A stretch of DNA of 64,000 nucleotides from Myotis daubentonii (taxonomy: Eukaryota > Chordata > Mammalia > Chiroptera > Vespertilionidae): the NCBI RefSeq assembly GCF_963259705.1, contig NC_081847.1:91504046-91568045 (forward strand). Direction: 5' to 3'. Numbering within the stretch: the stretch's first letter is position 1; each line of letters starts with the position of its first letter. Shown in pieces: positions 47,351 through 57,638 of the stretch. Both the position numbers and the translations under genes were made by a program. The notes beneath the pieces are model-generated. The model had not been told where the DNA came from, made no database searches, and saw only the letters and a program-made list of their open reading frames with translations.

Positions 47351-47723
47351 CTCCTGGCTAGTCTAGGTGAGGGGCTGAGGGCTGTTTTCAGGCTCACCCG
47401 TGACTGAAGCTCCCAACTGCTTCTTTTTTTCTTTTTCTTTTTTATTCAGGGCCAGCTTTAGCTCTGGCTCCAGCTCTGAGGCCTCTGCTGCTGAAAGCAG
47501 GTATCTGGTTTGTTTGGGTTCTATAATAGAAACACTGTATCAACTCCAGCTCTGAGATCCTGGCTGGCTGAAAGCTGGTTTCTGGGGTTTTGTTTAGCTT
47601 CTATATTTGTTACAATGTTTCAAACTGCCAGCTCAGAGGCCGGCAAGGCAGGCGGGGAACGTTGCAGGCCTCCGTCACTGAAGCAAGCAAGCCTCATGTT
47701 CGGTTCAAGCTGCCTGGCTGCCG

Positions 47724-47773
47724 GCCGCCATCTTGGCTGGTGGTTAATTTGCATATCGCCCTGATTAGCCAAT
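47724..47773 (-). promoter_or_regulatory. Promoter-like motif cluster in Helitron
   Basis: Within 50 bp lie a YY1-type gccgccatcttgg (47724-47736), a perfect octamer complement atttgcat (47747-47754) and a CCAAT box (47769-47773). In the element's own sense this reads CCAAT complement, ATGCAAAT, then CCAAGATGGCGGC, an order common at CpG-island promoters of host genes. Activity cannot be judged from sequence. Confidence 0.55.
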
Positions 47774-47827
47774 GGGAAGGGTAGTGGATGTACGCTAATT
47801 ACCATGTTTCTCTTTTATTAGATAGGA

Positions 47828-48809
47828 TATATATATATGTATATTTTATTGCCCCATGGACCACCTACTACTTTTTGTACCTAATGACCATGGGCTCAGT
47901 AAGGAAGAAGCACATTCATGTATAGAAGTTCTCTATACCTATTCTTAGGTTGTGGTTTCTCTGATCTGTTTCCAGCATAATTTTAAAACCACTTTTTAAA
48001 AATAGAAATTTCCTAAATTTCTAATCAGCTGAAGGGACTCCTTATTCTCCAGGGCTATTACATTAATTCTTTAAAAAGTATTTTTTCTATCACTTCAATG
48101 GTCTTGGGGAGAGATGGGTGGCAAACACATGCATTTATCATTGGAAATAAAAGTTTTTTCTATAATTCTCAATATTTCCCTATGCAGTAGAACTCAATAA
48201 GTTTATTGAGTATGTATCAAAATCAGAGCATCATGCTAAGTGCTAAGTAGCTAAGGCACACACACAAATGACTAACAGGGTCTCAGAGAGACGAGGAACT
48301 TTCAGTCTAGAAAAGGTCAGGGGACAAATGAGTTTCATGTACTATTTCCAGTGCCGTCAAAGCAACTATTTATAGGAAACAAAGTGTAGAGAGGACAACC
48401 TTATGTGGCCAAAAAGGTTACAACCAGAGACAAGGATATGATAACGAGAGGCAGAATGCTCCAGGCAGGGCAAGGTATATTTCCAGGTGTGGAAAGTAGG
48501 GCAGATGACGCCTCAAATAATCCCTGAGAATTATAAGGTAAAACAGTGCTTCCTGCAAACGACAGATGTGTACAGCTGTTTAGTGGGTTGTAACAAATAC
48601 TGTGCGTGAAGGTGGAAGTCATTGCGAAGGATGGCAGGAGGAGGCCCGGGAGAGAATGCTGACCAGGGATTGAGGGGATCTGGGGGTTGCGGTAGGCCAA
48701 AGGAAATAGTGACTGAACAGAAAGAGGATATACACTTCAAAATACAGAAGCAGAAGACTAGGGTGCATAGAAATGGCGTCGAATCTACAGAAAGGAAGAT
48801 GGTTCAGAC
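47828..48809. other. Mostly unassigned sequence
   Basis: No gene. 48188-48310 has a faint MIR/L2-like pattern (agcatcatgctaagtgctaa, then cgaggaactttcagtctag). Confidence 0.4.
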
Positions 48810-48877
48810 CAGCGGTCGCCCACCTTTCGGACCTCACAGACCAGCAGTGGTCCATGGACCACGGGTTGGCAACTGCT
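48810..48877 (+). mobile_element. Very short hAT-like MITE
   Basis: 68 bp beginning cagcggtcgcccacctttcg and ending acgggttggcaactgctg, with imperfect inverted ends. The flanking 8-mers do not match well, so the call rests on the termini only. Confidence 0.6.
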
Positions 48878-49046
48878 GGCCGACTATTCTAGATGGCTGG
48901 GTGCCATTACTGCACACGAAGGAAACCCCAATCCATTTTTATCCACTTCAAGCATAATCCTCAATACGCAGATGCAACTTAGTAATTGATTCAGTGGTAT
49001 TGATATCAGGTAAGTTATCTTAACTCTTTCAAAAAATTCTAAAATG

Positions 49047-49261
49047 GCCGAAACCGGTTTGGCTCAGTGGATAGAGCGTCGGCCTGCGGACTGAAGGGTC
49101 CCGGGTTCGATTCCGGTCAGGGGCATGTACCTGGGTTGCGGGCATATCCCCAGTAGGAGATGTGCAGGAGGCAGCTGATCGATGTTTCTCTCTCATCGAT
49201 GTTTCTAACTCTCTATCTCTCTCCCTTCCTCTCTGTAAAAAATCAATAAAATATATTAAAA
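49047..49261 (+). mobile_element. VES SINE, near-intact young copy
   Basis: Starts gccgaaaccggtttggctca, with intact A-box-like tggctcagtggatag and B-box ggttcgattcc. Ends aatcaataaaatatatt plus A-tail. Perfect 16-bp target duplication, aaaaaattctaaaatg, at 49031-49046 and 49262-49277. Confidence 0.97.
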
Positions 49262-49277
49262 AAAAAATTCTAAAATG

Positions 49278-49926
49278 TAGGCATTAAGATAATTTCCTTA
49301 AAGCTGCACATAATATCAGCGACAGATCCAAGATGAAAATTCACCTATAGTTCTACTATACAGTTATAAAATATGCATATGTGTGCGTGCATGTAATTTG
49401 CGCATGCTTTTTTCTGCTTTTGGTTTTGTGTATTTTACTTAATGCATATGTCATTGAAAAATATGATTATCCTAATTTATGGCGAGTATATGCAAACAAA
49501 ATAAGAGCAAGAATAAAATGAGTCTGTCTCCATTGCTGAAAAAAATACACTCCATCACCAAAGACTCATTTTTAATTGATCCCTTAGGGAGCGTATGATA
49601 AGCAGTTATTTACCTGGCTGAAATGAATACTGTGGCAAATCATAGCTTTTACTATTTCCTCTACAGCTACCGCTTCCTTTGTGTTCATTAATGTCTCCCA
49701 ATTTCATTTACTTATTAGATTTGGTTGTTGACTCACTGCAAGCAATGGTTTCTAAACAGATAAAATGAAATTGGAATTGTTCAATTACTGAAGTTTTAGT
49801 TTTGCCTTATTTATAAATGTTTGGCTGAAAGTAAAATGACTTGGATTTTGCACTGGTGAAGAGTTTGGTGGGGGGTATTGCTGCATTGAAATATCTTGTG
49901 ATGTCATGTTGAAAATAATGACATGC
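49278..49926. other. Unassigned sequence
   Basis: No recognised repeat or gene. Confidence 0.45.
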
Positions 49927-50143
49927 AGCCCAGCCGGCGTGGCTCAGTAGCTGAGTGTCGACCTATGAACCAGGAGGAAATGGTTCGATTCCTGGTCAGG
50001 GCACATGCCTAGGTTGAGAACTCAATCCCCAGTATGGGGCGTGCAGGAGGCAGCTGATCATTGATTCTCTCTTATCACTGATGTTTCTATCTCTCTCTCC
50101 CTCTCCCTTCCTCTCTGAAACCAATAAAAAATAAATATTAGGG
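49927..50143 (+). mobile_element. VES SINE running into the assembly gap
   Basis: Head 'cccagccggcgtggctcagt', body 'gatcattgattctctcttat', tail aaccaataaaaaataaatatt. The sequence stops at the run of N, so the right flank and target duplication cannot be checked. Confidence 0.93.
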
Positions 50144-50343
50144 NNNNNNNNNNNNNNNNNNNNNNNNNNNNNNNNNNNNNNNNNNNNNNNNNNNNNNNNN
50201 NNNNNNNNNNNNNNNNNNNNNNNNNNNNNNNNNNNNNNNNNNNNNNNNNNNNNNNNNNNNNNNNNNNNNNNNNNNNNNNNNNNNNNNNNNNNNNNNNNNN
50301 NNNNNNNNNNNNNNNNNNNNNNNNNNNNNNNNNNNNNNNNNNN
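50144..50343. other. Assembly gap (200 N)
   Basis: Exactly 200 ambiguous bases directly after a SINE tail. The true length is unknown. Confidence 1.
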
Positions 50344-52930
50344 CTGATGATTGAGAATATCGAGCAGACCAAACACACATAGGACAGGGCAGCTACATCA
50401 GGCTTTCTTTCTGGCCTCAAGAAAAGGAAGAAAGTTGCAGAAAAATGTTCTATGCTTCCTTTCCTAACCACAGAAATAGAAAGTTAGCATAACTTCTCAG
50501 CCTAGAAGGGGACACAGTTAATGGGAACATGATGAAGCTTTTAACAAAGGGTGATGCATTAAGAAATCTTGTAGGAAGCTTCAAAAAGAAAAATGGATAG
50601 CCCTCGGATAAGTTTGTTTATTCAGGTAGTTTAAACGGTGTTCATCATTGTAGCATCTGGGTGTTTCACATCTCAGAAAAGCATCATTACTGAAAAAGAG
50701 GTAATTTCAACAACAGAAAAGCAAAATAATTTAGCTAAATTGTTGCCTCCAGGACTGAATGACCCAAAAAAACAACACAAAACCTTGAATAAACACACTG
50801 AGGAATATAAAGAAGAAGGTAAAAAAATAGATAAGTAAAAACAGAGAAACACTCACTGAACTAATGATCTTAACTGGTCACCAGTTTATAGTTCTGACAA
50901 ATTATTTATAAAATTATTCTTGGGTACGTGCAGGAAGGCTGGGCTGTTAAACTGGATTGTATAAACAATAGGATTTGCCCGAGTTTATTTGAACTTCTCT
51001 GTTGTCCTATTACGTTTAAGAAGTTCTCTTATCTGAATTACAGCATATGATTGACCTTAAATGGAGTTTCTTTCCCCTTGAATCCAACTTTTTAAGACAC
51101 TGCCAAGCCATCCATCCAGATCAAGGGAATTAAGTTTGTTCACCCTTCCATAAAGGTAACCTCCTAACTTATACCTGTATTTTCTTTGGCCTGGCCTGTC
51201 ACCCTTCCCTCTCTACACATAGTCTAACTTAATCCACAGCAACAGCTTTTAGATTTCTTCATAATCATCCTCCAACATACTCCCCCTCGACACACAGATG
51301 CAGACACAACTTTTCTATAGCTGTCTAACTTAGCTCTTCTATACTTTTTTTTTCATTTTTAATGTTTGTTTTTTGTTAATCTCTGTAACTTGTGTCTCAA
51401 TTTTCTTAGCACTGTTCTAACTCAGGACTTATTTTGGGAGAGTGAATATTTTCCATACCATTTCCACATCTAGGGTCCTTCTGAACACCTACTCTTGGCT
51501 AACCTTGACATTACATTGTCTATAAAATGAGTTTAAGATGCAGTTCTCCATGATTCTCCTCCAATAATTTGACTCTCACTAAATTCATATTGTATTTATT
51601 GCTTTGTGTCACTTAATTTTTATTTTGTTATATTTAATTTCTTCTCATTGTTTCTGTAGTAGAAAACATTATTTTCCTAAAAAGTATTTAGTCTTCAAGG
51701 CCAGAAATTACAACCTTCATATTTTTTAATATGACAAAATACAACACATGTGACAATATCACAGATTCTCAAATGTGTGAAAGGGTGATTTAATGTCAGT
51801 TCTGCATATAAGATTATTTTGTATTTTTTATGAATATGTTTCTAGTAAGTTCCCTGGATACATGTTAGTGTAACAGGTCGTGAGGCTCCATAGACCTGGT
51901 GTCCTAAGAATAATGGAGAGGCGGAAGGCGGTGATGTGACAATGGTGCAATGTTTGATTTTTACCGGCTTACGTTCATGCTTTCACTTAGAGCTCTGCAG
52001 GCAGTGGGGTATCTGATAATATGACATCTAATCTGAAATAAACTCATTGAAAAGTAACTATTATCTAGTTATGAGGTTAGAAATACTCACTGAAAATTCC
52101 TAGAAGATCAAAATGCCTCCAAGTAGAAAAATCATTAAGATGACTTCCAAGAAGCTAGTGAGGATATTAGAAACCAGCAACAAAGAACCAACAATGTGCC
52201 ATGATGATGTTAAGCAGCTGAAGTGCCGTCCTTTTCAGATGATTTTCTACTTTCAAAGAAACATTAGGATCATATCCAAAAGTATTTTCTTCGCCAACAA
52301 ATTGTTTACTTATGATTTGTGTCTGGAAAACACCTAAAGCACAAGAACAGGCCACAGGGCACTGGCATGAACTCAGCCTGGACACATCAACATTGAATGT
52401 GGCAGATTAAACCCATGAGGTGCCATCAAAACAAATTGATCTCCTTTCCTTTTTCCAGGATGTGACAGTAGAGCATCTCTCTGAGTGTGAACAGAGAACA
52501 AACTTTCCTCACTTGTCTTTAATAAACCCTGCTTGGAGCCATACGGTGCCTGCTGTTCTTTCGTAACTGTGAACGGGTAGATTTAAAAGTTTAAAATGGT
52601 TTAGTCTTTTTATCAAAAACATCCATCATACAATTTGTTTGTTGCCAGCAAGTTGCAATTATATCTCATTCATTACCACATGGATGAAAGTGTCAGTGCA
52701 GGGGTGTGGTTAGAAACAGTGTTCAACAAACAGGAAAGATACTCATGCATCATTAAAACAGTGAAACTTAATGGAATTAAACAAATGCTCTGAAGGCAGA
52801 GCTAAAAATACATTGTTCTTACCAGTTCTTAAAAGAATAATTCTAAAAACATCTAAGACAGAACCTCTCAGCTGTGTTGTGAGACACACTGGCATTCTGG
52901 ATCAGTGATAGAGGGCTGAAAAATGAATGG
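50344..52930. other. Unassigned sequence
   Basis: About 2.6 kb without a recognised gene. 52480-52570 (acttgtctttaataaaccct, then gtgcctgctgttctttcgta) resembles the polyadenylation region of a retroviral LTR, but ends and target duplication were not found. A plus-strand open frame of 74 codons at 52113-52337 shows no motif. Confidence 0.4.
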
Positions 52931-53148
52931 TGCCCTGGCTGGTCTGGCTCAGCTGTCTGAACTACTCCCATGCATCGAGAGGTCACTGGTTAGATTCCAG
53001 GTCAGGGCACATGCCCAGGTTTCGGGCTCCATCCCCATTGTGGGGCGTGCAGGAGACAGCTGGTCACTGATTTTCTCTCATCATTGATGTTTCTATCTCT
53101 TTCTCCCTCTTCCTTCCTCTTTGAAATCAATAAAAATCTATTTTGAAA
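52931..53148 (+). mobile_element. VES SINE
   Basis: Head ccctggctggtctggctcag, 'gaggtcactggttagattcc', body and tail aatcaataaaaatct. Moderately diverged; no clear target duplication. Confidence 0.92.
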
Positions 53149-54192
53149 AAATTCCCTTGTACGTGTAGTTTGATGAGAATTTAGAAGATTAATAGTTGTA
53201 TCAAACATTTGATGCACCGAGATAATGTTTGTCATCATTAATCTGCTAAAAGAGAACTTATATTGGTAGCATTTTCCAATGGTAAAATACTCTTGCTCTT
53301 ACATTTAGTGTTATATTAACTTGAGAAAAGTGCTTTTGATTTAAAAATGTTATTCAATATATCAGCATGAAAATGTAACCTGGCTCTACTTGTATTTTTT
53401 TTAACCTTTTCCCACTTTTTTGTGAAATCGATAAAAACCATTTAAGATCATTTGCATGGCTTTCCTTGTTTATTATTATTGTTATGCCTGGAAAAATGTT
53501 TTCACAAGCTAGACAGCCTGCCTTGACAGAGGAGCCCATCTGAAAACTAGCCCTCCTAGACATGTTCTTGAGTAGCAATGGTTTAGTTACTTAATGGCTC
53601 TAGTGTTCAAGCTGTTCTTTTCAATTTAATAATAGATCTCTTCTACAAAATTAGTTTTATCCTACTTGAATCCATTGACAATTTTTGTATAAATTAATAC
53701 TTTAATAAAATATCTGTCTGTTACTGTGTCCCCTCCTTTCTAAAGCCCTTTGTATCTTCACTCACGTTCCAACATTTTAACTTGTTTCTGTTTGAAGGTT
53801 GAGATAATGGAAATAAAGCTAACTGTGTTTTAATTAGCCCTGTAGCTGAACGAAACTATTATTTAAATGCTCTTATAAAGTAGATGAATGATTATAATTG
53901 CACTGTGGAAGTAAACAAAAACATTTTTATTTTTAAATTAGGTTTCTTCCCGCAAAGGATTAATTCTTATACAGTATATTTTCTAGACAATCTTTAAGTA
54001 TTTTATTTTAAATACTACATGTTTTACTAGAAAGGTCAGATACAGTGGTCTATTCCTATAAATCTAGAAATAAGATTATAATGAGATTTAAGATCTGCTT
54101 TAATCTTCATTTAAGGTTATGTTTCATTGCCTCATTTCAGAACTGTCTGACCAAATTCTTTGCTCAAGATGTTGGTCTTTTATATTGCTCTT
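53149..54192. other. Unassigned AT-rich sequence
   Basis: No recognised repeat or gene. AT-rich. Confidence 0.5.
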
Positions 54193-54472
54193 TATTTATT
54201 TTTTTTGTCATTATTTATTTATTTATAATTTTATTGTTTAAAGTATTACAAATAGTAGTACATATGTCTCCTTTTTTCCCCCCCATTGACCTCCCCCCAG
54301 CCTTCTCTACCCCTCCTCCCCCTGATGTCTTGCATCCATTGGTTATGCTGATATGCATGCATACAAGTCCTTTGGTTGATCTCTTACCCTCCACCCTTCC
54401 CCCTGCCCCCGCAACCCTCCCCTGCCCTCCCCCCCCACTGTAGTTTGACAATCTGTTCGATGCTTCTTTTTC
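54193..54472 (-). mobile_element. L1 3' end
   Basis: Antisense L1 3' UTR end: 'ttttattgtttaaagtatta', 'gcatgcatacaagtcctttg', C-rich stretch, 'gacaatctgttcgatgcttc'. The flank atattgctctt occurs at 54182-54192 and 54473-54483. A severely 5'-truncated copy. Confidence 0.9.
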
Positions 54473-54483
54473 ATATTGCTCTT

Positions 54484-55235
54484 GAATAAACAATCTACCT
54501 GCAGAAAAACTCCTAATCCAATTGATCATTTCTTATTATAAAACATTTCTTGTGCTCTCTTTTATTTTCTTGAACCATCTAGTCATAATCAATCATTGAC
54601 ATAAATTGGTTAGATAAAAGCAATACACATTTTTGTTTACTTTTGCTACCGAGGGGGCACTTTGCATAATATATATAGCTATAGCTATAGATGTAGCTGT
54701 ACTTTTTAAAAGTAAACATTAAAATATTTGTCTTTTAACTGGAAACAGGTTACTTTACATGTGTTGTGATTACTTATTTATTTGGATAATTTCCCTACTC
54801 ATTTTCTGCTTTCTACACATCCTGATTTTTTTCTCTGCTTCCTTTAACTTTCTCTTACTGCATTCTCCTTGATTGTAAATTTTTCCTTATTGCTTTGGAA
54901 GTTTTATACTGAATGTGTTTTTTAAAATGTAGGCTTACTGAAATAAAGTTTCAAAATCTCTACCATCCTCAGGTCACTTTAACTATGACTATCTCCTCCC
55001 ATTTTTAATGATTTGGAGAGCTACCTCCCAAAGGTGTGTATTTGCAATTGGCCAAGAATATCTCTCCTCCTAGTGGCTGTATAATCCAACACTATTCCTA
55101 TTTAATTTTCAGCGAATACTTCCTGAGATCCCACCTGTGTAAACCTGACTATAACATGATCATATTAATGAACTGACTATTCTTTATTGTATAGTCAGCT
55201 TTAGAAGACAATTCACTGTGCTTTTATCTATGGAA
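54484..55235. other. Unassigned sequence
   Basis: No recognised repeat or gene apart from a short 'agctatagctatagatgtag' repeat near 54680. Confidence 0.45.
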
Positions 55236-55701
55236 TCTACTTATATAAAAACCCTGGGTGTAACATCATGTCCAGAAGTGTGACCAAGCGAAGGAAGTCA
55301 GTCCTGCAGGGGTCCTCTTGGAAACGGCTGTGCCCTCCCCGAGCTGTTTTCCGGAGGGTGAGGTTTCAGGCAGGAACCCACCTCCAGTGCCAGGTTTCAG
55401 GCAGGAACCCGCCCTCAGAGCTGAGCGTAGAAGTACTGAGTCCAGCCTTCAAACCAGACCCTGACAGTAGGGAGGAGGCAGCCACATTCTTTACAGAATC
55501 TGCTGTTGGATAGCTTGCTGTCAGTGGCCTGCCACCCAGGAACCCCATTCACCTGCACCCCGGACCCTGACAGGAGGGAGCCCCATTCCTCACGGAATGC
55601 ACAGGTGGCCAGCTTGCTGTCAGAGGTCTGCCAGCTAGGAATCCTATTCACCTGCATATCTGTATAAAGTTTTAATACAATATATTAGAGGTCATGGTGG
55701 T

Positions 55702-57153
55702 ACTGTTTTACCCACAGCGTTTACAGGAATTGCTGCAAATTTACTTCTTGGTGGAAGCACCTTTCATTCCCAATATAAATTACCGATTCCATTAAATCAG
55801 TGGTTCTCAACCTTCTGGCCTTTTAAATACAGTTCCTCATGTTGTGACCCAACCATAAAATTATTTTAGTTGCTACTTCATAACTGTAATTTTGCTACTG
55901 TTATGAATCGTAATGTAAATATCTGATATGCAGGATGGTATTAGGCGACCCCTGTGAAAGGGTCGTTCGACCGCCAAAGGGGTCGTGACCCACAGGTTGA
56001 GAACCACTGCATTAAATGAAACTTCAATTTCTAGACTCAATATAAAGAGTGAAGTTGCTAAAACTATTAAAAAGGCCCAACTTCTCATTATTGATGAATG
56101 CACCATGGCATCCAGTCATGCTATAAATGCCATAGACAGATTACTAAGAGAAATTTGAATGTTGTATTTGGTGGGAAAGTTCTCTTTCTTGGAGGATATT
56201 TTCGACAATGTCTCAGCATTGTACCACCTGCTATGTGATCGACCATAGTAAAAACGAGTTTAAAGTACTGCAATGTTTGGGGATGTTTCAGAAAGTTGTC
56301 TCTTACAACAAATATGAGATCAGAAGATTCTGCTTATAGTGGATGGTTAGTAAAACTTGGAGATGGCAAACTTGATAGCAGTTTTCATTTAGGAATGGAT
56401 ATTATTGAAATCCCCTGTGAAATGATTTGTAATGGATCTATTATTGAAGCTACCTTTAGAAATACTATATCTATAGATAATATTAAAAATATATCTAAAT
56501 GTGCAATTCTTTGTCCAAAAAATGAGCATGTTCAAAAATTAAATGAAGAAATTTTGGATATACTCAATGGAGATTTTCACACATATTTGCGTGATGATTC
56601 CATTGATTCCACAGATGATGCTGAAAAGGAAAATTTTCCCATCGAATTTCTTAATAGTATTTCTCCTTCGGGAATGCTGTGTCATAAATTAAAATTGAAA
56701 GTGGGTGCAATCATCATGCTATTGAGAAATCTCAATAGTAAATGGGGTCTTTGTAATGATACCAGATTTATTATCAAAAGATTATGACCTAACATTATCG
56801 AAGTTGAAGTATTAACAGGATCTGCAGAGGGAGAGGCTGTTCTGATTCCAAGAATTATTTTGTTCCCATCTGACACTGTCCTCCCATTTAAATTGATTCA
56901 ATGACAGTTTCCCGTGATGCTAGCATTTGTGATGACTATTAATAAATCACAAGGACAAAGTCCATACAGAGTAGGAATATTCCTACCTGAACCCGTTTTC
57001 ACACATGGTCAGTTATATGTTGCTTTCTCTCGAGTTTGAAGAGCATGTAACGTTACAGTTAAAGTTCTAAATACTTCATCACAAGGGAAATTAGTCAAGC
57101 ACTCTGAAAGTGTTTTCACTCTTAATGTGGAGTACAGGGAGATATTAGAATAA
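55702..57153 (+). pseudogene. Helitron Pif1-type helicase, carboxy-terminal part, decayed
   Basis: Pif1-family 5'-3' DNA helicase domain of a rolling-circle RepHel protein. Visible motifs in order: Ia (AFTGIAANLLLGGSTFHSQ, 55717 onward), II/Walker B (LLIIDECTMA, D-E at 56093-56098), III (GGYFRQ, with Y where D is usual), V ([10 protein letters not shown], near 56932) and VI (LYVAFSRV, near 57014). Motif I (Walker A) and everything upstream are missing. Breaks: a 212-bp hAT at 55798, a frameshift near 56156, and in-frame TGA codons at 56236, 56785 and further on. The frame closes at 57151-57153. Not functional. Confidence 0.9.
55798..56009 (+). mobile_element. Non-autonomous hAT, family A, inside the helicase
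   Basis: Same 212-bp element as 13805-14016. Perfect 8-bp target duplication, cattaaat, at 55790-55797 and 56010-56017. The helicase reading continues on both sides, so this insertion is younger than the Helitron. Confidence 0.97.
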
Positions 57154-57187
57154 GTTTAATCACTTTATCAGTCATTGTTTGCATCAC

Positions 57188-57288
57188 TGTTGTTTTTATA
57201 TCATGTTTTTGTTGTTTTTATATCATGTTTTTGTTGTTTTCATATCATGTTTTTATCATTTTTATATCATGCCTCTGTTGTTGTTATA
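57188..57288 (+). repeat. Tandem repeat of about 21-22 bp
   Basis: Four to five imperfect copies of a unit like tgttgtttttatatcatgtt in the 3' untranslated part of the Helitron, after the helicase stop. Confidence 0.85.
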
Positions 57289-57465
57289 TCCTTTTGTTAC
57301 TGTTTAATTATTAATAAATTTATATATTATTTTCATATACATTTTACTAATATACTTTCATCTCTCACACTTCTATTATAGAGAAAGGGCAAATAGCAAT
57401 ATTAAAATATCTCCGCTAATTAATTCCCTTTTAATGTGCATAAATTTCGTGCACCGGGCTACTAG

Positions 57466-57638
57466 TCTATAATAAAAGCATAATATGCTAATTAAACCAG
57501 ACGTCCTTCCGGGCATCCTTCTGGACGAAGCTGAGGCTGCGAAGGAAGCCCAGGTCCTGGGTGCCAGAGGAAAGAGGTGCCGGCAGCCAGGGGAAGGAAG
57601 GCCTACTCTTGCACAAATTTCGTGCATCGGGTCTCTAG
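57466..57638 (+). mobile_element. Short Helitron, head-to-tail after the Helibat
   Basis: Opens tctataataaaagcataata, and closes with hairpin gcacaaatttcgtgc, then 'atcgggtctctag' at 57638, followed by T. It begins at the base after the CTAG of the preceding element. Confidence 0.93.

Larger units (their letters stand above)
46735..47827 (-). mobile_element. Helitron carrying a promoter-like block and a passenger segment
   Basis: On the minus strand it opens tcctatctaataaaagagaa and closes 'atgcaccaggcctcta', followed at once by the TC of the Helitron at 46350-46734. The final G of CTAG is lost at the junction. Flanking base after 47827 is T (A on the element strand). It contains a GC-rich block at 47640-47775 with promoter-type motifs, and an AT-rich block at 46895-47350 that differs in composition from the rest and is bracketed by direct repeats. 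There is no helicase, so it would have been mobilised in trans. Confidence 0.85.
55236..57465 (+). mobile_element. Helibat-type Helitron with half a helicase, split by a hAT
   Basis: The proposed 5' end is tctacttatataaaaaccct at 55236 after an A. The 3' end is firm: 'gtgcataaatttcgtgcacc' hairpin then CTAG at 57462-57465. 55457-55660 holds two imperfect tandem units of about 100 bp (each with a 'gccagcttgctgtcagagg'-like part and 'attcacctgca'). The helicase remnant begins at about 55702 without its amino-terminal part, and the Rep domain is absent. Another Helitron begins at the next base (57466). The 5' boundary is the least certain part. Confidence 0.82.

Noticed and set aside
49996..50471. 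Long minus-strand open frames up to 137 codons
   Set aside because: They consist mostly of unknown residues from the 200-N gap plus antisense SINE sequence.
54045..54529. Plus- and minus-strand open frames of 132 and 104 codons
   Set aside because: Both cover the C-rich antisense L1 3' UTR and flanks; no known protein features.
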